Assembly (NCBI RefSeq): GCF_004359215.1
Contig: NC_090624.1
Coordinates: 2,022,362-2,086,361, forward strand
Direction: 5' to 3'
Length of the DNA stretch: 64,000 bases
DNA from: Bremia lactucae
Lineage: Eukaryota; Oomycota; Peronosporomycetes; Peronosporales; Peronosporaceae
Every line of letters starts with the position of its first letter. The first letter of the stretch is position 1. Below the pieces are notes generated by a model that had not been told where the DNA came from, did no database searches, and saw nothing but the letters and a program-made list of their open reading frames with translations. The position numbers and the translations under genes are program-made. Shown here piece by piece: positions 32,601 to 44,800 of this stretch.

Positions 32601-35600
32601 AAACAGCTACCCATGAGAAGCATTCGTGTGGATTTGAACACAGCGTTACGAACATCCGTGCGAATCGACACGGTCAACAGCATGCGAGATATTGAGTTAC
32701 TTATTCCGCGAAAATATTTGTCTTCGAGATTACTATTCATTCCTACTAGCAGCAACCGCAGTGACTTATCCAACAAAAGTCGACTTTGTTCACGTCAGCG
32801 AGTAAAGTAACACCATAATCCATCAACACGTTGTTCTCAGCATCATTAAAAAAAGAAGAAGTACATCGACAACGAGTTAAATTTATGAAATCTCGATTTC
32901 AAGAAGATTAAGCTCTACAAGGTTCAATAAGGAGTTTATTAAACCGGAATTTTAAGAAGAATAGGCATAACGAGGTGTCAATAGGGCGCACAGCCTGACC
33001 AAGACACGTACAACATCGAACTTTAACTTTTTGACAGTATGTGCAGAGCAATTTAAGACCATTGAAAGAAGCTATCGCAAGATGAAATGACCAAAGAATA
33101 AAAGTCGATACATAATGAAACACCGACGTGTGCAATGAATTAAATGGACGTAACGCGGTATTCCAATCCAATGACAAACTTTAATCCACTCAACCTATTA
33201 TCATCTAACAGTGGTGAAGAGATACTAAGAAATGAGGCAGCAAATGATTCAAACGCGACATCTGCGATGGCATGAACGCATGTCGATGAATTATCGCGAT
33301 GCCGTGATTAATCATCTAGCCTACAGACATGGCTTCGTTCATCCTTCCAGCAATTGAGTCAACGTAATTTACCAAGCAGGCTTGGACGCAAAATCTCGTT
33401 TAAGCCAGTGAGGCCGGACACACATGAGCTAGCCATTGGCAATTACAATTCGAATCTCGTGAATGAAGACTGAAACAAATGCCGCACAATAGTATACGTT
33501 TGGCCGGCATCAAGCAGAAATACTTTTTAAAGAGACACACTGGAGCAGCATGCTATTTCTCTGCTACTAAAGCATATCTTTAAATGATAGCAAGCACAGG
33601 AGAAAGACTGTTTCAGCCTCAGTGATTTTAGATTGATCTAGACTCTTGGATCGGACTTCAAGTATCAGAATCATCACGTGATACATACCACGCCCATATC
33701 TGCGTCGTCGTTATTGCACGCGTCAACATCGCGTAATTTCAAAAGCATCTTGTAATTAACACGCTAAAGTTTGTGTTCAAACTAATATTTTCAAAGAAGC
33801 CGACAAGCAACAGCGCGGATTAGGCTTGAAAAACGCAATTCAGCCTGCAATTTCCATTTATTCGAGATGTCTTTCGATGGAACTGGAATTTTGACCACCA
33901 TTTCGACAGGACTCTTCGAAATAGATCCCGCAAACCAGCCCAGCACAATGGCAAGAGCGCGGCGTCAATGGACCAAGTCAAGATAAACAAAATTGGCAAG
34001 CGGCAAAATGAATTAGTAAGACTGCTTAAATGAGTCGCGTAGACGAAGATGTACCCATTTTAGACAAAAATGCACCCATTTTAGACAAAGTAAGTTCGCA
34101 TCGTTCAAAGGACCTGAAAAGAGCATCAAAGACAGCTGGTGATGCCATTTCAAAAGCGACGTCCGTGGATGTCTCATCATTCACAAGCACACGAAAATGG
34201 AGACTGGTAAGCTTGAATGCCAGCTCTTGACAGAAACACCATTCTTGCTTCTCCAACACTTGGACTTGACAGTACAGAGATATACCACACCGGGCATGAA
34301 CATCCATTGCGTACTTAAAAAGATAAACACAAAAATATTAAATTAGACAACAATTCGTTTAAACCTCCCAAGAGAAGAAAACGACAGAGCAATCGTGAAA
34401 TAAATGCATCGACATCTTCCGCGTCATAATGGCACAATTTGCCAAGAGCCGCTACGACATAGCCTGTGCCATTATTGTAAGCCTTATTCTTTTGAAACTT
34501 TAAATGAATCCAATATTGTCAAATGATCGAAGACGCTACGTGGAGTGTTGTAAAGAAATTTTTACCACGAGATATAGAATTTAAATCAGGCTCCGCCATT
34601 TTACGCAATCGAAAGCACCGCGAAAAAGCACGCACAAGTGAAGCCGCGCGGGCTTTCCGTAGTGTCCTAACGCATCGTCATTGAAAAAAAACGAGTCAGC
34701 GATCCTTACAAGATGTTGCGTTGTGTCGATGGATTACCAAAAACTACATTGTGCCGATTTCGGCCAATTGCTACCACCAAATAAAAAACACACACTTAGC
34801 ATCGTGGCAAGATTTTTGACTGATTCCCTCTCCACTCAGCCAATACAAAAGGCTAAAGAATCTTTAATCGTCGCCGTCTAAATCGGCAATACACGCTCCT
34901 TCACATCACACTACGCTATAACCCATCGCCCCATTATAAATACCTTCATGCACAATGTCCCGCAACTACGCTTTATTTATTTAGTCAAACTCGGATGCAA
35001 TTTTTGCGTGTCACGACGATATCAAACCATGCTTTAACCTCTTACGACCTAAATCAACTTCTGGCTCGAACGTAAGAGCATTCATCAGCCAATCGCGTAC
35101 AAACGCTACCATTTGTTTCATTTAAAGCCATTCAATACAGAAGTTACAGTGGAAACAGATACCCGTGAGAAGCATTCGTGTGGATTTGAACACAGCGTTA
35201 CGAACATCCGTGCGAATCGACACGGTCAACAGCATGCGAGATATTGAGTTACTTATTCCGCGAAAATATTTGTCTTCGAGATTACTATTCATTCCTACTA
35301 GCAGCAACCGCAGTGACTTATCCAACAAAAGTCGACTTTGTTCACGTCAGCGAGTAAAGTAACACCATAATCCATCAACACGTTGTTCTCAGCATCATTA
35401 AAAAAAGAAGAAGTACATCGACAACGAGTTAAATTTATGAAATCTCGATTTCAAGAAGATTAAGCTCTACAAGGTTCAATAAGGAGTTTATTAAACCGGG
35501 ATTTTGAGAAGAATAGGCATCACGAGGTGTCAATAGGGCGCACAGCCTGACCAAGACACGTACAACATCGAACTTAAACTTTTTGACGGTATGTGCAGAG

Positions 35601-36960
35601 CAATTTATGACCATTAAAAGAAGCTATCGCGAGGTGAAATGACCAGAGAATAAAAGTCGATACATAATGAAACACCAATGTTTGCAATGGATGTAATGCA
35701 CGTAACGCGGTGTTCCAAACCAATGGCAAACTTTAATCCACTCAACCGATTATCATTTAACAGTGCTGAAGCGATACTAAGAAATGAGGCAGCAAATGAT
35801 TCAAACGCGACATCTGCAATGGCATGAACGCATGTCGATGAATTATCGCGATGCCGTGACCAATCAGCTTGCCTACAGACATGGCTTCGTTCATCCTTCC
35901 AGCAATTGAGCCAACGTAATTTACCAAGCAGGCTTGGACGCAAAATCTCGTTTAAGCCAGTGAGGCCGGACACACATGAGCTAGCCATTAGCACTTACAA
36001 TTCGAATCTCGTGAATGAAGACCGAAACAAATGCCGCTCAATAGTATACGTTTGGTCGGCATCAAGCACAAATACATTTTGAAAGAGATACACTGGAGCA
36101 GCATTCTATTCCTCTGCTACTAAAGCATCTCTTTGAATGATAGCAAGCACAGGAGAAAGACTGTTTCAGCCTCAGTGATTTTAGATTGATCAAGACTCTT
36201 GGATCGGACTTCAAGTATCAGAATCATCACGTGATACATACCACGCCCATATCTGCGTCGTCGTTATTGCACGCGTCAACATCGCGTGATTTTAAAAGCA
36301 ACGTGTGATTAACACGCTAAAGTTTGTATTCAAACTAATATTTTCAAAGAAGCCGAGAAGCAACAGCGCGTATTAGGCTTGAAAAACGCAATTCAGCCTG
36401 CAATTTCCATTTATTCGACATGTCTTTCGATGGAACTGGAATTTTGACCACCATTTCGACAAGACTCTTCGAAATAGATCCCGCGAGCCAGCCCAGCACA
36501 GTGGCAAGAGCGCGGCGTCAATGGACCAAGTCAAGATAAACAAGATTGGCATACGGCAAAATGGATTAGTAAAACTGCTTAAATGAGTCGCGTAGACGAA
36601 GATGCACCCATTTTACACAAAAATGCACCCATTATAGACAAAGTAAGTTCGCATCGTTCAACGGACCTGAAAAGAGCATCAAAGAGAGCTGGTGATGCCA
36701 TTTCAAAAGCGACGTCCGTGGATGTCTCATCATTCATAAGCACACGAAAATGGAGACTGGTAAGCTTGGATGCCAGCTCTTGACAGAAACACCATTCTTG
36801 CTTCTTCAACACTTGAACTTGACGGTACAGAGATATACCACACCGGGGTCTGAACATCCATTGCGTACTTAAAATGATAAACATAAAAATATTAAAATAG
36901 CCATCATTTCGTTTAAACCTCCCTAGAGTGGAAAACGATAAAGCATCTTAGAATTAAATG
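29700..36960 (-). repeat. Tandem array of degenerate ~2.5-kb units with karyopherin debris
   Basis: Landmarks recur at about 2.48-2.56 kb: the block ATATCTGCGTCGTCGTTATT near 31207, 33697 and 36249; GTATACGTTTGGCCGGCATC near 31007, 33491 and 36044 (one base different in the last); and identical 65-codon frames at 32613 and 35165. Parts are recognisable as decayed 3' regions of the importin gene on the minus strand: CTGACCAAGACACGTACAAC (32995, 35547) matches the pseudogene block CTGACCAAGACATGTACAAC at 37610, and GCCGCGCGGGCTTACCGCAG (32122) matches the region around 27857. All units are non-coding for the importin. An older partial unit occupies about 29700-31000. Confidence 0.75.
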
Positions 36961-36982
36961 CATCGACATCTTCCGCATCTTT

Positions 36983-38547
36983 TTACATTGCACGACGCTG
37001 AAAGCTATCACCATTTACCACAAGAATTCCATGAACGACCTCTTGCAATTGAGCTTCATTTAATAATAACAACGGATGCAGGTCTTGTGTGTCATTAAGA
37101 CACTGAATCATACTTTGCATGAATCGGATAACCAATTCAACGTCTGGCTCGGATTTGAGGGCGTTCACTAGTCGACCCAGCACAAAATCCAACATTTGTC
37201 TCATGGCCACGGACCCTTTATTCAAACAAGTTGCAGTGGAGATGGCCACACACTTGACAAGTGCTGGCATGGCATATATTGCGGCAGCTCGAATATCGGA
37301 ATGAACCGATTCCGTGAGAAGCGGGGCAAGCAATTGGGTCGCTTGTTCTGCATACGGAAAAAAGCGTCTTCGAGATCCGTGACCATTCCTGCTAACAATT
37401 GACACGCCGTGGCTTTGTCCTCGAGAATTGACGTACGAATACTTAAACATTTGCCATTCACGTGAGCAAGCTGGGTGTCTTCACTATCCGTCAACTCTTC
37501 GTCTTCATCATCACTTGCCAATCGAGATGGATCGACTTCAAATTCAGCCTGTTGAGTCGCGGCTTCGAGAAGAGTCGGCATCACGAGAGGCAAGTATGGC
37601 GCAAAATCCTGACCAAGACATGTACAACAACGAGCCCAAGCCTGAAGTAGATACGTACGGATCAATGCATTGTTCACGATCGACGGCGTTGCTTGCATCT
37701 CGGCCATTACTTTAAGAATACTCGCGGCATCACGTGCAAATACGTGCTTTCCGACTGCCTGACCAATCAAACTTAAACACTCGAGGGCAATGCCTCCAAG
37801 TGTTGCGGAGCTACACACAGTCGGCAATGGTTTGAGTCCATTTGTGGAGTTCTTTGTGACATGGACACTTTCTTCTAGACAATTGTATAGAATTTGCTGC
37901 AAAGATGGCACGACGACAGCAGTCAAGATCTCGGGTCGGAAGGACTGCTCCAATGCATCTAAATGAAGAAGCACCATACTTAACGCACGCAAAGAATTCA
38001 ATGCTACACGACCTTCGCGATCTTGTAAGCCTTTCGAGAGTATATCAAGGACTATACTGTGAAGTGATGGCGTTCCAATTGTCTCGAGAGTGCTCTGTGA
38101 TATTTGACTGGCTAGAACGACTGCAATCATTTCGAGGATTCGTAATGCTGCCTCGCGTAGAAATACAATTGAAGCTTTACTCCACTGCAATAGCGTCGGA
38201 AAAAGAGAGTCCCATTGTCCATCCTCGAGGATACTGCTTGCCAGCTCGCCTACTGTATCACATACTATACGACGAATGCTACGATTGTTTTCGCCTGCTT
38301 CAAGGATAGCAACGAGTTCTTTTTTTATAATGCGTCGAGTCTGTTCAGTCGCTCGTGGCCATAAGGACACAGTGTCACGTAGCAGCACGCGACGAAGTAG
38401 CACAGCAGCGAGGGCGCGGATGTCATCAGGACTGGTCGAGTGGATGACGTGCACAAGTCCTAGAAGAAGCTCGTCACTACAAGAGGCTTGCTTTAGTATT
38501 GCAAAGTGCGCTTCGGCGGCATTTCGTGGCATATTGTCCACGGCCAA
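36983..38547 (-). pseudogene. Young karyopherin (IPO5) pseudogene
   Basis: Minus-strand copy of the importin gene with nearly unchanged protein sequence but clear damage. The first 14 or so codons are missing. About 1.03 kb is deleted in frame (FRPEILTA joins directly to VVVPSLQQIL; the functional gene has some 340 residues between). A frameshift near 37365 (EDAFFRMQNKRP instead of EDAFFPYAEQA) ends the first frame. The 3' part stops at QRRAM and runs into the degenerate array. The high similarity indicates recent origin, unlike the neighbouring old debris. Confidence 0.9.
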
Positions 38548-38827
38548 GAAACTACATAAAATTACCTCCTGACCATTTAAAACGTGCCCAATTAATTCTA
38601 AAAAGCTGATCGATCGACACCTTTTTTACGAATCCGATGCTTTTTTAGAGAACAAATTTGTCAAATTTAAAAGCATTTCACAAAAAAAAAAGTATTAGCA
38701 TCGTAAAGAAAGCACGATGGAAGGGCATACTATGAGATGCATCTGATCCTACGGGCTAAAGACAGTACCGAGGATGTCACAGGATACGCGCGTAGCCACC
38801 ATTTTGAATTCATACTTCATCGCCGCC
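38548..38827. other. Short spacer between karyopherin pseudogene and effector gene
   Basis: 280 bp separate the head of the minus-strand pseudogene from the effector start. 38580-38640 still resembles the sequence before the functional importin start (GATCGATCAGCT, GCACGTTTT), so the upstream region of the importin was copied along and may contribute promoter sequence to the effector gene. No TATA-like or initiator element stands out. Confidence 0.5.
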
Positions 38828-41800
38828 ATGCATCTCCCAAGCGCCTTGTTCACGGCCGCTATGGCTCTTTTCGTCGACGCTGATCCCACTTCGTCCGTAA
38901 AGCCTCTTCTCGTCAGTCCCGATGACCAGGATTCGACAATTCTCAACGCGAATACCGTTGCTGAGAGGCCTCGACTCCTCTTTTCCGATGCGTTGCTTGT
39001 CGACCCTACTTCTGCCTTGTTTAACCCCATCAATTCTAATGACCAAGATTTAATTCGCCCCGAGCCAATTGCCTTCTCGACTATGTCTGACCCTTCTGAT
39101 CATGATGCTCTGCGCGTTGTCTCTGATACCGCCTCGTCCGCAACGCCTTCCCCCTTCAATTCAGATGATCAGGGGCCGGAGTGCTACATGACGAGTTTTA
39201 TCGCTGAGAGGCCTTACTTTTCCGATTCTGGTGCCCAACGCCGTGACCCGGACAGTTTTTCGTCCTCAAAGCCTCACCTCGAAAGTCTTAAAGACCACAA
39301 TGCCTCTCGCTTCAAGTCAAGTGTCTTTTCGTCAAACTCAAAAAATATCAATTACGGTGCTCTGAGCAGTAATTCATCGTCTGCGAAGACTCGCCTTGTC
39401 AAACCTGACCACCAGAATTGGATGCACTCTAAGGCGAGCGAAACTAAGCGACTATTGATGCCAGATGGTCTACCTTTCTTGGAAGAGGCAACAGAGTTTA
39501 CTGAAAAGTTTCTGGAACATTTCTCAACCATTAATAAAGCCGATATTCCTGCATCTGCATATGCTCAAATAGAACGCACCTTGCGAGATGAAACTCCAAT
39601 TCCGCGTATTAACGAAAAGTTGATTAAATATCTCTACTTCCCAAAGTATCCGTGGGTGGAACGTGAATTAACTTTGCGGAATAAGATCTTGGACCCGTAC
39701 CGCTCTGATTACTTCGATTTTTATCTCCATTATTCTATTGATTTAATACATCCGGCTGACGTTTGCGAATTAGCTTTTAAGGATCTCAAGGGCTTGCCTA
39801 TGACATTTTGGCCTTTCAAATCGTTTCTTGAGTATATCGATTTCGTTAAAAATACCGCTTTTTTCAAGAATTACGGCTTTATTATATCCAAGAACATTTT
39901 AAAACTCCGGGATGACATCGACTGGGTTGACTTTTTGACCGCCAATCAGCCGGAATACCTAACATCTACAGTTGTACGATTGAAAAATAGCCTCTGGATG
40001 AAGTGGATCAACGAATTTAAGTATCCGGCTGACATCGGTGAACTCTTTAATGTTGCTTCAAATGCAAAATATCAACCAATTCTTGATGGGTACAAAAATT
40101 TCATCAAGAATGGAGGATATACGGAATTCCCTCGATCCGAATATCTTAAATTTGTAACCGGTGATACACGATTTTTTGATCAAGCGGAACCCGACGGCAC
40201 AAAGTTGCTTCCGCTTTACGTAGATTACGTCGCCACCTACAACGAAGCCAATCCGACGGAGCCAATGAATCTATTTCCACTGCTTCGGACTCGTTTTACG
40301 GAAGGACAAGTATCTAAAATGAGTTATATGTGCCAAGACCCAAAAGCAGCTGAAGCGGGAAAAAAAGCGCTGAATGCGTACTGGATTGCTACATATTCAA
40401 CAAGTGGATTGTTTGATCGACTAAACTTATCTTCGATTAAAAACAAGAAATATCATTGGAGTGTACTGAGCTCTTTCATCGACTATCTTATTTCCAAGAC
40501 ACTGCTGTCCGACAGTAAGCACGAGTATAATGTCTTGATTGAAAAGTATGGCCTTAAAAAGGTCATCACATTGACATATGCTGCTACAGCAGATTTAGAA
40601 GATCATTCAAAAGACTTTTTGCGACAAGAGCTTCTGAAATATACAAAGGAAGAGAATTTAGATCTCAAAACAGAGATTTTGAATGTGCTCGGACTTGAAT
40701 CGCACAACAACCAAGAGTTACTGGCACTCATTGTCGTTTCTGTCGCTGAATACAATAAAAAGCATCCGCAGGAGCCGTTGGATTTTCTTGCGGTGCTTAA
40801 GGCTTGTAATTACGATAAAGATGTGGTCAAGGCTGTGTTAGCTTGCAAGGAGATAAAAGACCCTGATATTGCGAAAATAATAAAGGCTGAGTTGATGGAT
40901 AATATGCTTAAGGCAGGAACGCCTCCTGCTAAACTTTGTACTGACTTAGTCGTGCCTTTGGATCCAAAAGCGTCAACTTATCAGTGGGCACTGATTTTTC
41001 TCGATGACTACTGTAAAAAGTGCAAGAATGCTGGCTTGGAAGGTAATACTAATTGGGAGAACATTTTAACTACGACGATCCCCCCTAGAAAGTTAATCAA
41101 GCTAAGCCTTCTAGACGCTACTGGGCCAATTCAGCAGGATCTAGATATTCTTCAAAAAAAGATTCCTAAATTGCACAAGATTCAAAAAATCAGCCCTTCA
41201 ACAGTCATTGAAATCTTACAGGCTGACAAAATCGTGCCAATTGAGACAAAGAGGATGGATTTCTGGGTGGCATATTTTGATTTTTATCGTCGTCATAACT
41301 CCGTCAGTTCTAATTTTATGATTAAAGGGTTTTTTAATCCTTCCCGACTATCTACGGCTATTTCGGACAGCGAAATCAATCGGATCAATGAGCTGCATGT
41401 ATCTGCAAAAGCGAATCCCGCTGCCAAACAATTGTTCAATGCCCTCGAGCGAAAGTGGTTTTATGATCTCAGGACAGAAGGAGCGACGTTCGAATCGCAA
41501 CTGGAAATTCTGAATTTAAAGATGAAGAATCCAGATATTGCGAAAGATTATAACGCGTTTTACCATAAGATCGACAAAAAGGTTCAAATCATAACAAAGA
41601 TGGATATAGAAAAACAGTTGCGTCACTTTGTCGAAATGGCCGAAGACCTCAACAAGGACGTGCTGTCGGATCCATGGGATCCTTATGAGCTGCTCCAAGC
41701 TACTGTAAGCAAATACGATCTGGCAATGATAATTACTGCAAGCCAGAAAAATGAGCCGACTGAGACCATCGTAGACAATGCAGCGATGAAAATGTTTAAA

Positions 41801-44800
41801 CAATTTCATGCCTCGATAAAGATGGGCACTTTTGAGGATCTGGTTGATTTGTTGAAGCTACACAAGATCGCACAAGAAAAGGATACTTTATTCAGCTCGC
41901 TGGAATGGGCCTGCTTGTTAGACCACATTGATCAAGTCAAAAACAATAGATTTGTCATAGTCGACACAATCAAGTTTTTAAAGCAATACTTTGACATGGA
42001 GGCTCTTGTTTCGCTCTTTCCTACTTTAGGGAAAGATTCAAGGACGAGGCATATCATCCAACCTCTCGTAGACGATCTCGCAACTCTTGATGACAACAAA
42101 AACCCAGAAGAAGTATTGCGTATCTTACAATTCGGCGTAGAAAATTCCCAATCAGAGGATATAACACTGTTTTGCATGCGTGCAAAGGTGTGGATGAGTT
42201 TTGTAATATCTTACCGCAAAACGATTGGTAACTCGTTCTCGGCAATGAAATCATTGAGAAAAGTTTATGGCGACAAGAAGCTGGCTGCAATGCTCGCTAA
42301 GGCAGAAAATACTCCAGGTTTTCGCGAACTAGCCAAACACCTTCAGGATGAGTTTTTGCGTGCGTTGCTTAATCATGACTTACCTATCGAGAATATTAAA
42401 AATAAACGACCAACGACACGCGCAAAACCTGTGGCAGATGACTCTAGCCTGCAGACATTGTTGTCTGATTATCATGCTCTTCGAAGAGACATACACAACA
42501 TGTTACGAATGCCTCAAGAAATGACCCTAGAGGGCTTATCCGGAACCATAGAAACCGTTGAAAATTGGTATAATGTGGGTCCTAATCTCGAACACTTGAG
42601 CAAGTATTCAATACTTCGCACTCGATTTGGAGAATCCGAGATAGCTGATTTGGTCAAACGTGGCCGGAATTCTCACTTAAAAAACATTCAAAAGATGGCA
42701 AGTACGATTTATCACGACCAAATATCGTGTAATTTCAGCCCTGAAACGACAAGTCAGATTTTATACCAGGGTTCGAATAAAGATCTGGATTTCAGTAGTA
42801 AGGCACAACTGGTTACGCTGCAAACGCATATAAACTCGTTCAATGCGTATTATCCAAATTCCGATAGAACTTTGTATACTGTATTGAAAGATCTGACGGG
42901 CGACGATGAGAAAGCCATTATACAAGAGTTTATTATAAGTGCAGGGGAATTTTCAGATGAGATTCCATTGCAACTTTGGAAAGAGCAGATGCAACGTTGG
43001 ATTAATAGGGAGCTCGATCCAAGTATTGCTTTCGAGATGTTGCCAACGATGCCCGTACGCAAATGGCCAGTTTTTTTTAAAGTGCAGTATTTAGTCCACT
43101 ACCTCACACATTTTAACGCGGCTACCAGTAAGTCTCGTTTGGAAATTAAGAATTTATATGAAATTCCCGATCTAAAGCTGACCCGAAGAGACAATGCGCC
43201 AAGTTTGTTTTTAGAAAATTCGATGCTTGTCGTTGTATCGCATGTGCTTGGCATTCCAAAAGACCAAACCAGGAAGTGGCTTCGTCATATCTCCTTTTTA
43301 TCCAGCGAGAATCCGACTTTTAAGATTGAGTGGGACAGCGTTACTGTGTTACGATGTTTTTTTCCAGACGATAAATTGAAATTGAAGCTTCAAAAGGTGG
43401 CCGCGGATTTAAGATACGAAGCGCATGCCAAAACTCTGCTGAATGATTTAAATCAAGTGTTGTTCAAGGCTCATCACGACAAGATAACAGAATATTTAAG
43501 CTCGACGTCGAATCTCAAGGTTGAGAAGAAAGCTTTCTTTGCCCAGCCACAGATGAAGTTTTTGTCGTCAGATGTGGAATTGTTTAATAAATTGTATCCG
43601 GACAGCCCCACCACATTAAACGCTGTCTTGAAAGCTGTTTTGAAAGAAGACGATGCAACTTTCTTACAACGCGTTCTCAGCGCTTTGGATAACGATAATT
43701 CGAAAGAAATTGTATTACGCCTTTACGAGGAGGAGCTTCAGTTTTGGTTAAAGAAAAAAACACCACCAACAGATTTCTTAAATTATTTAGAAGGACTCGA
43801 TGATTTGAAATTTCTCATCATGGTGCAGTATTCCTTCGACTTTATCCAGATGATTCCTAAGGATGACTATGCGGCCACGATTACTAAAATGGGGGCATTT
43901 GAGGATGCATGGAAAATATGTACGNCCTTCCCGACTATCTACGGCTATTTCGGACAGCGAAATCAATCGGATCAATGAGCTGCATGTATCTGCAAAAGCG
44001 AATCCCGCTGCCAAACAATTATTCAATGCCCTCGAACGAAAGTGGTTTTACGATCTCAGGACAGAAGGAGCGACGTTCGAATCGCAACTGGAAATTCTGA
44101 ATTTAAAGATGAAGAATCCAGATATTGCGAAAGATTATAACGCGTTTTACCATAAGATCGACAAAAAGGTTCAAATCATAACAAAGATGGATATAGAAAA
44201 ACAGTTGCGTCACTTTGTCGAAATGGCAGAAGACCTCGACAAGGACGTGCTGTCGGATCCATGGGATCCTTATGAGCTGCTCCAAGCAATTGTAAGCAAA
44301 TACGATCTGGCAATGATAATTACTGCAAGCCAGAAAAATGAGCCGAGTGAGACCATCGTAGACAATGCAGCGATGAAAATGTTTAAACAATTTCATGCCT
44401 CGATAAAGATGGGCACTTTTGAGGATCTGGTTGATTTGTTGAAGCTACACAAGATCGCACAAGAAAAGGATACTTTATTCAGCTCGCTGGAATGGGCCTG
44501 CTTGTTAGACCACATTGATCAAGTCAAAAACAATAGATTTGTCATAGTCGACACAATCAAGTTTTTAAAGCAATACTTTGACATGGAGGCTCTTGTTTCG
44601 CTCTTTCCTACTATAGGGAAAGATTCAAGGACGAGGCATATCATCCAACCTCTCGTAGACGATCTCGCAACTCTTGTTGACAACAAAAACCCAGAAGAAG
44701 TATTGCGTATCTTACATTTCGGCGTGGAAAATTCCCAACCTGAGGATATAACACTGTTTTGCATGCGTGCAAAGGTGTGGATGAGTTTTGTAACATCTTA

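Noticed and set aside
29700..36960. CRISPR-like or satellite array
   Set aside because: The units are about 2.5 kb long, degenerate and contain gene debris. There are no short regularly spaced repeats with unique spacers.
38774..38827. Start of the effector at the upstream ATG 38774
   Set aside because: It would bury the clear signal peptide behind 18 non-hydrophobic residues. The ATG at 38828 has a better context and gives a normal signal peptide.
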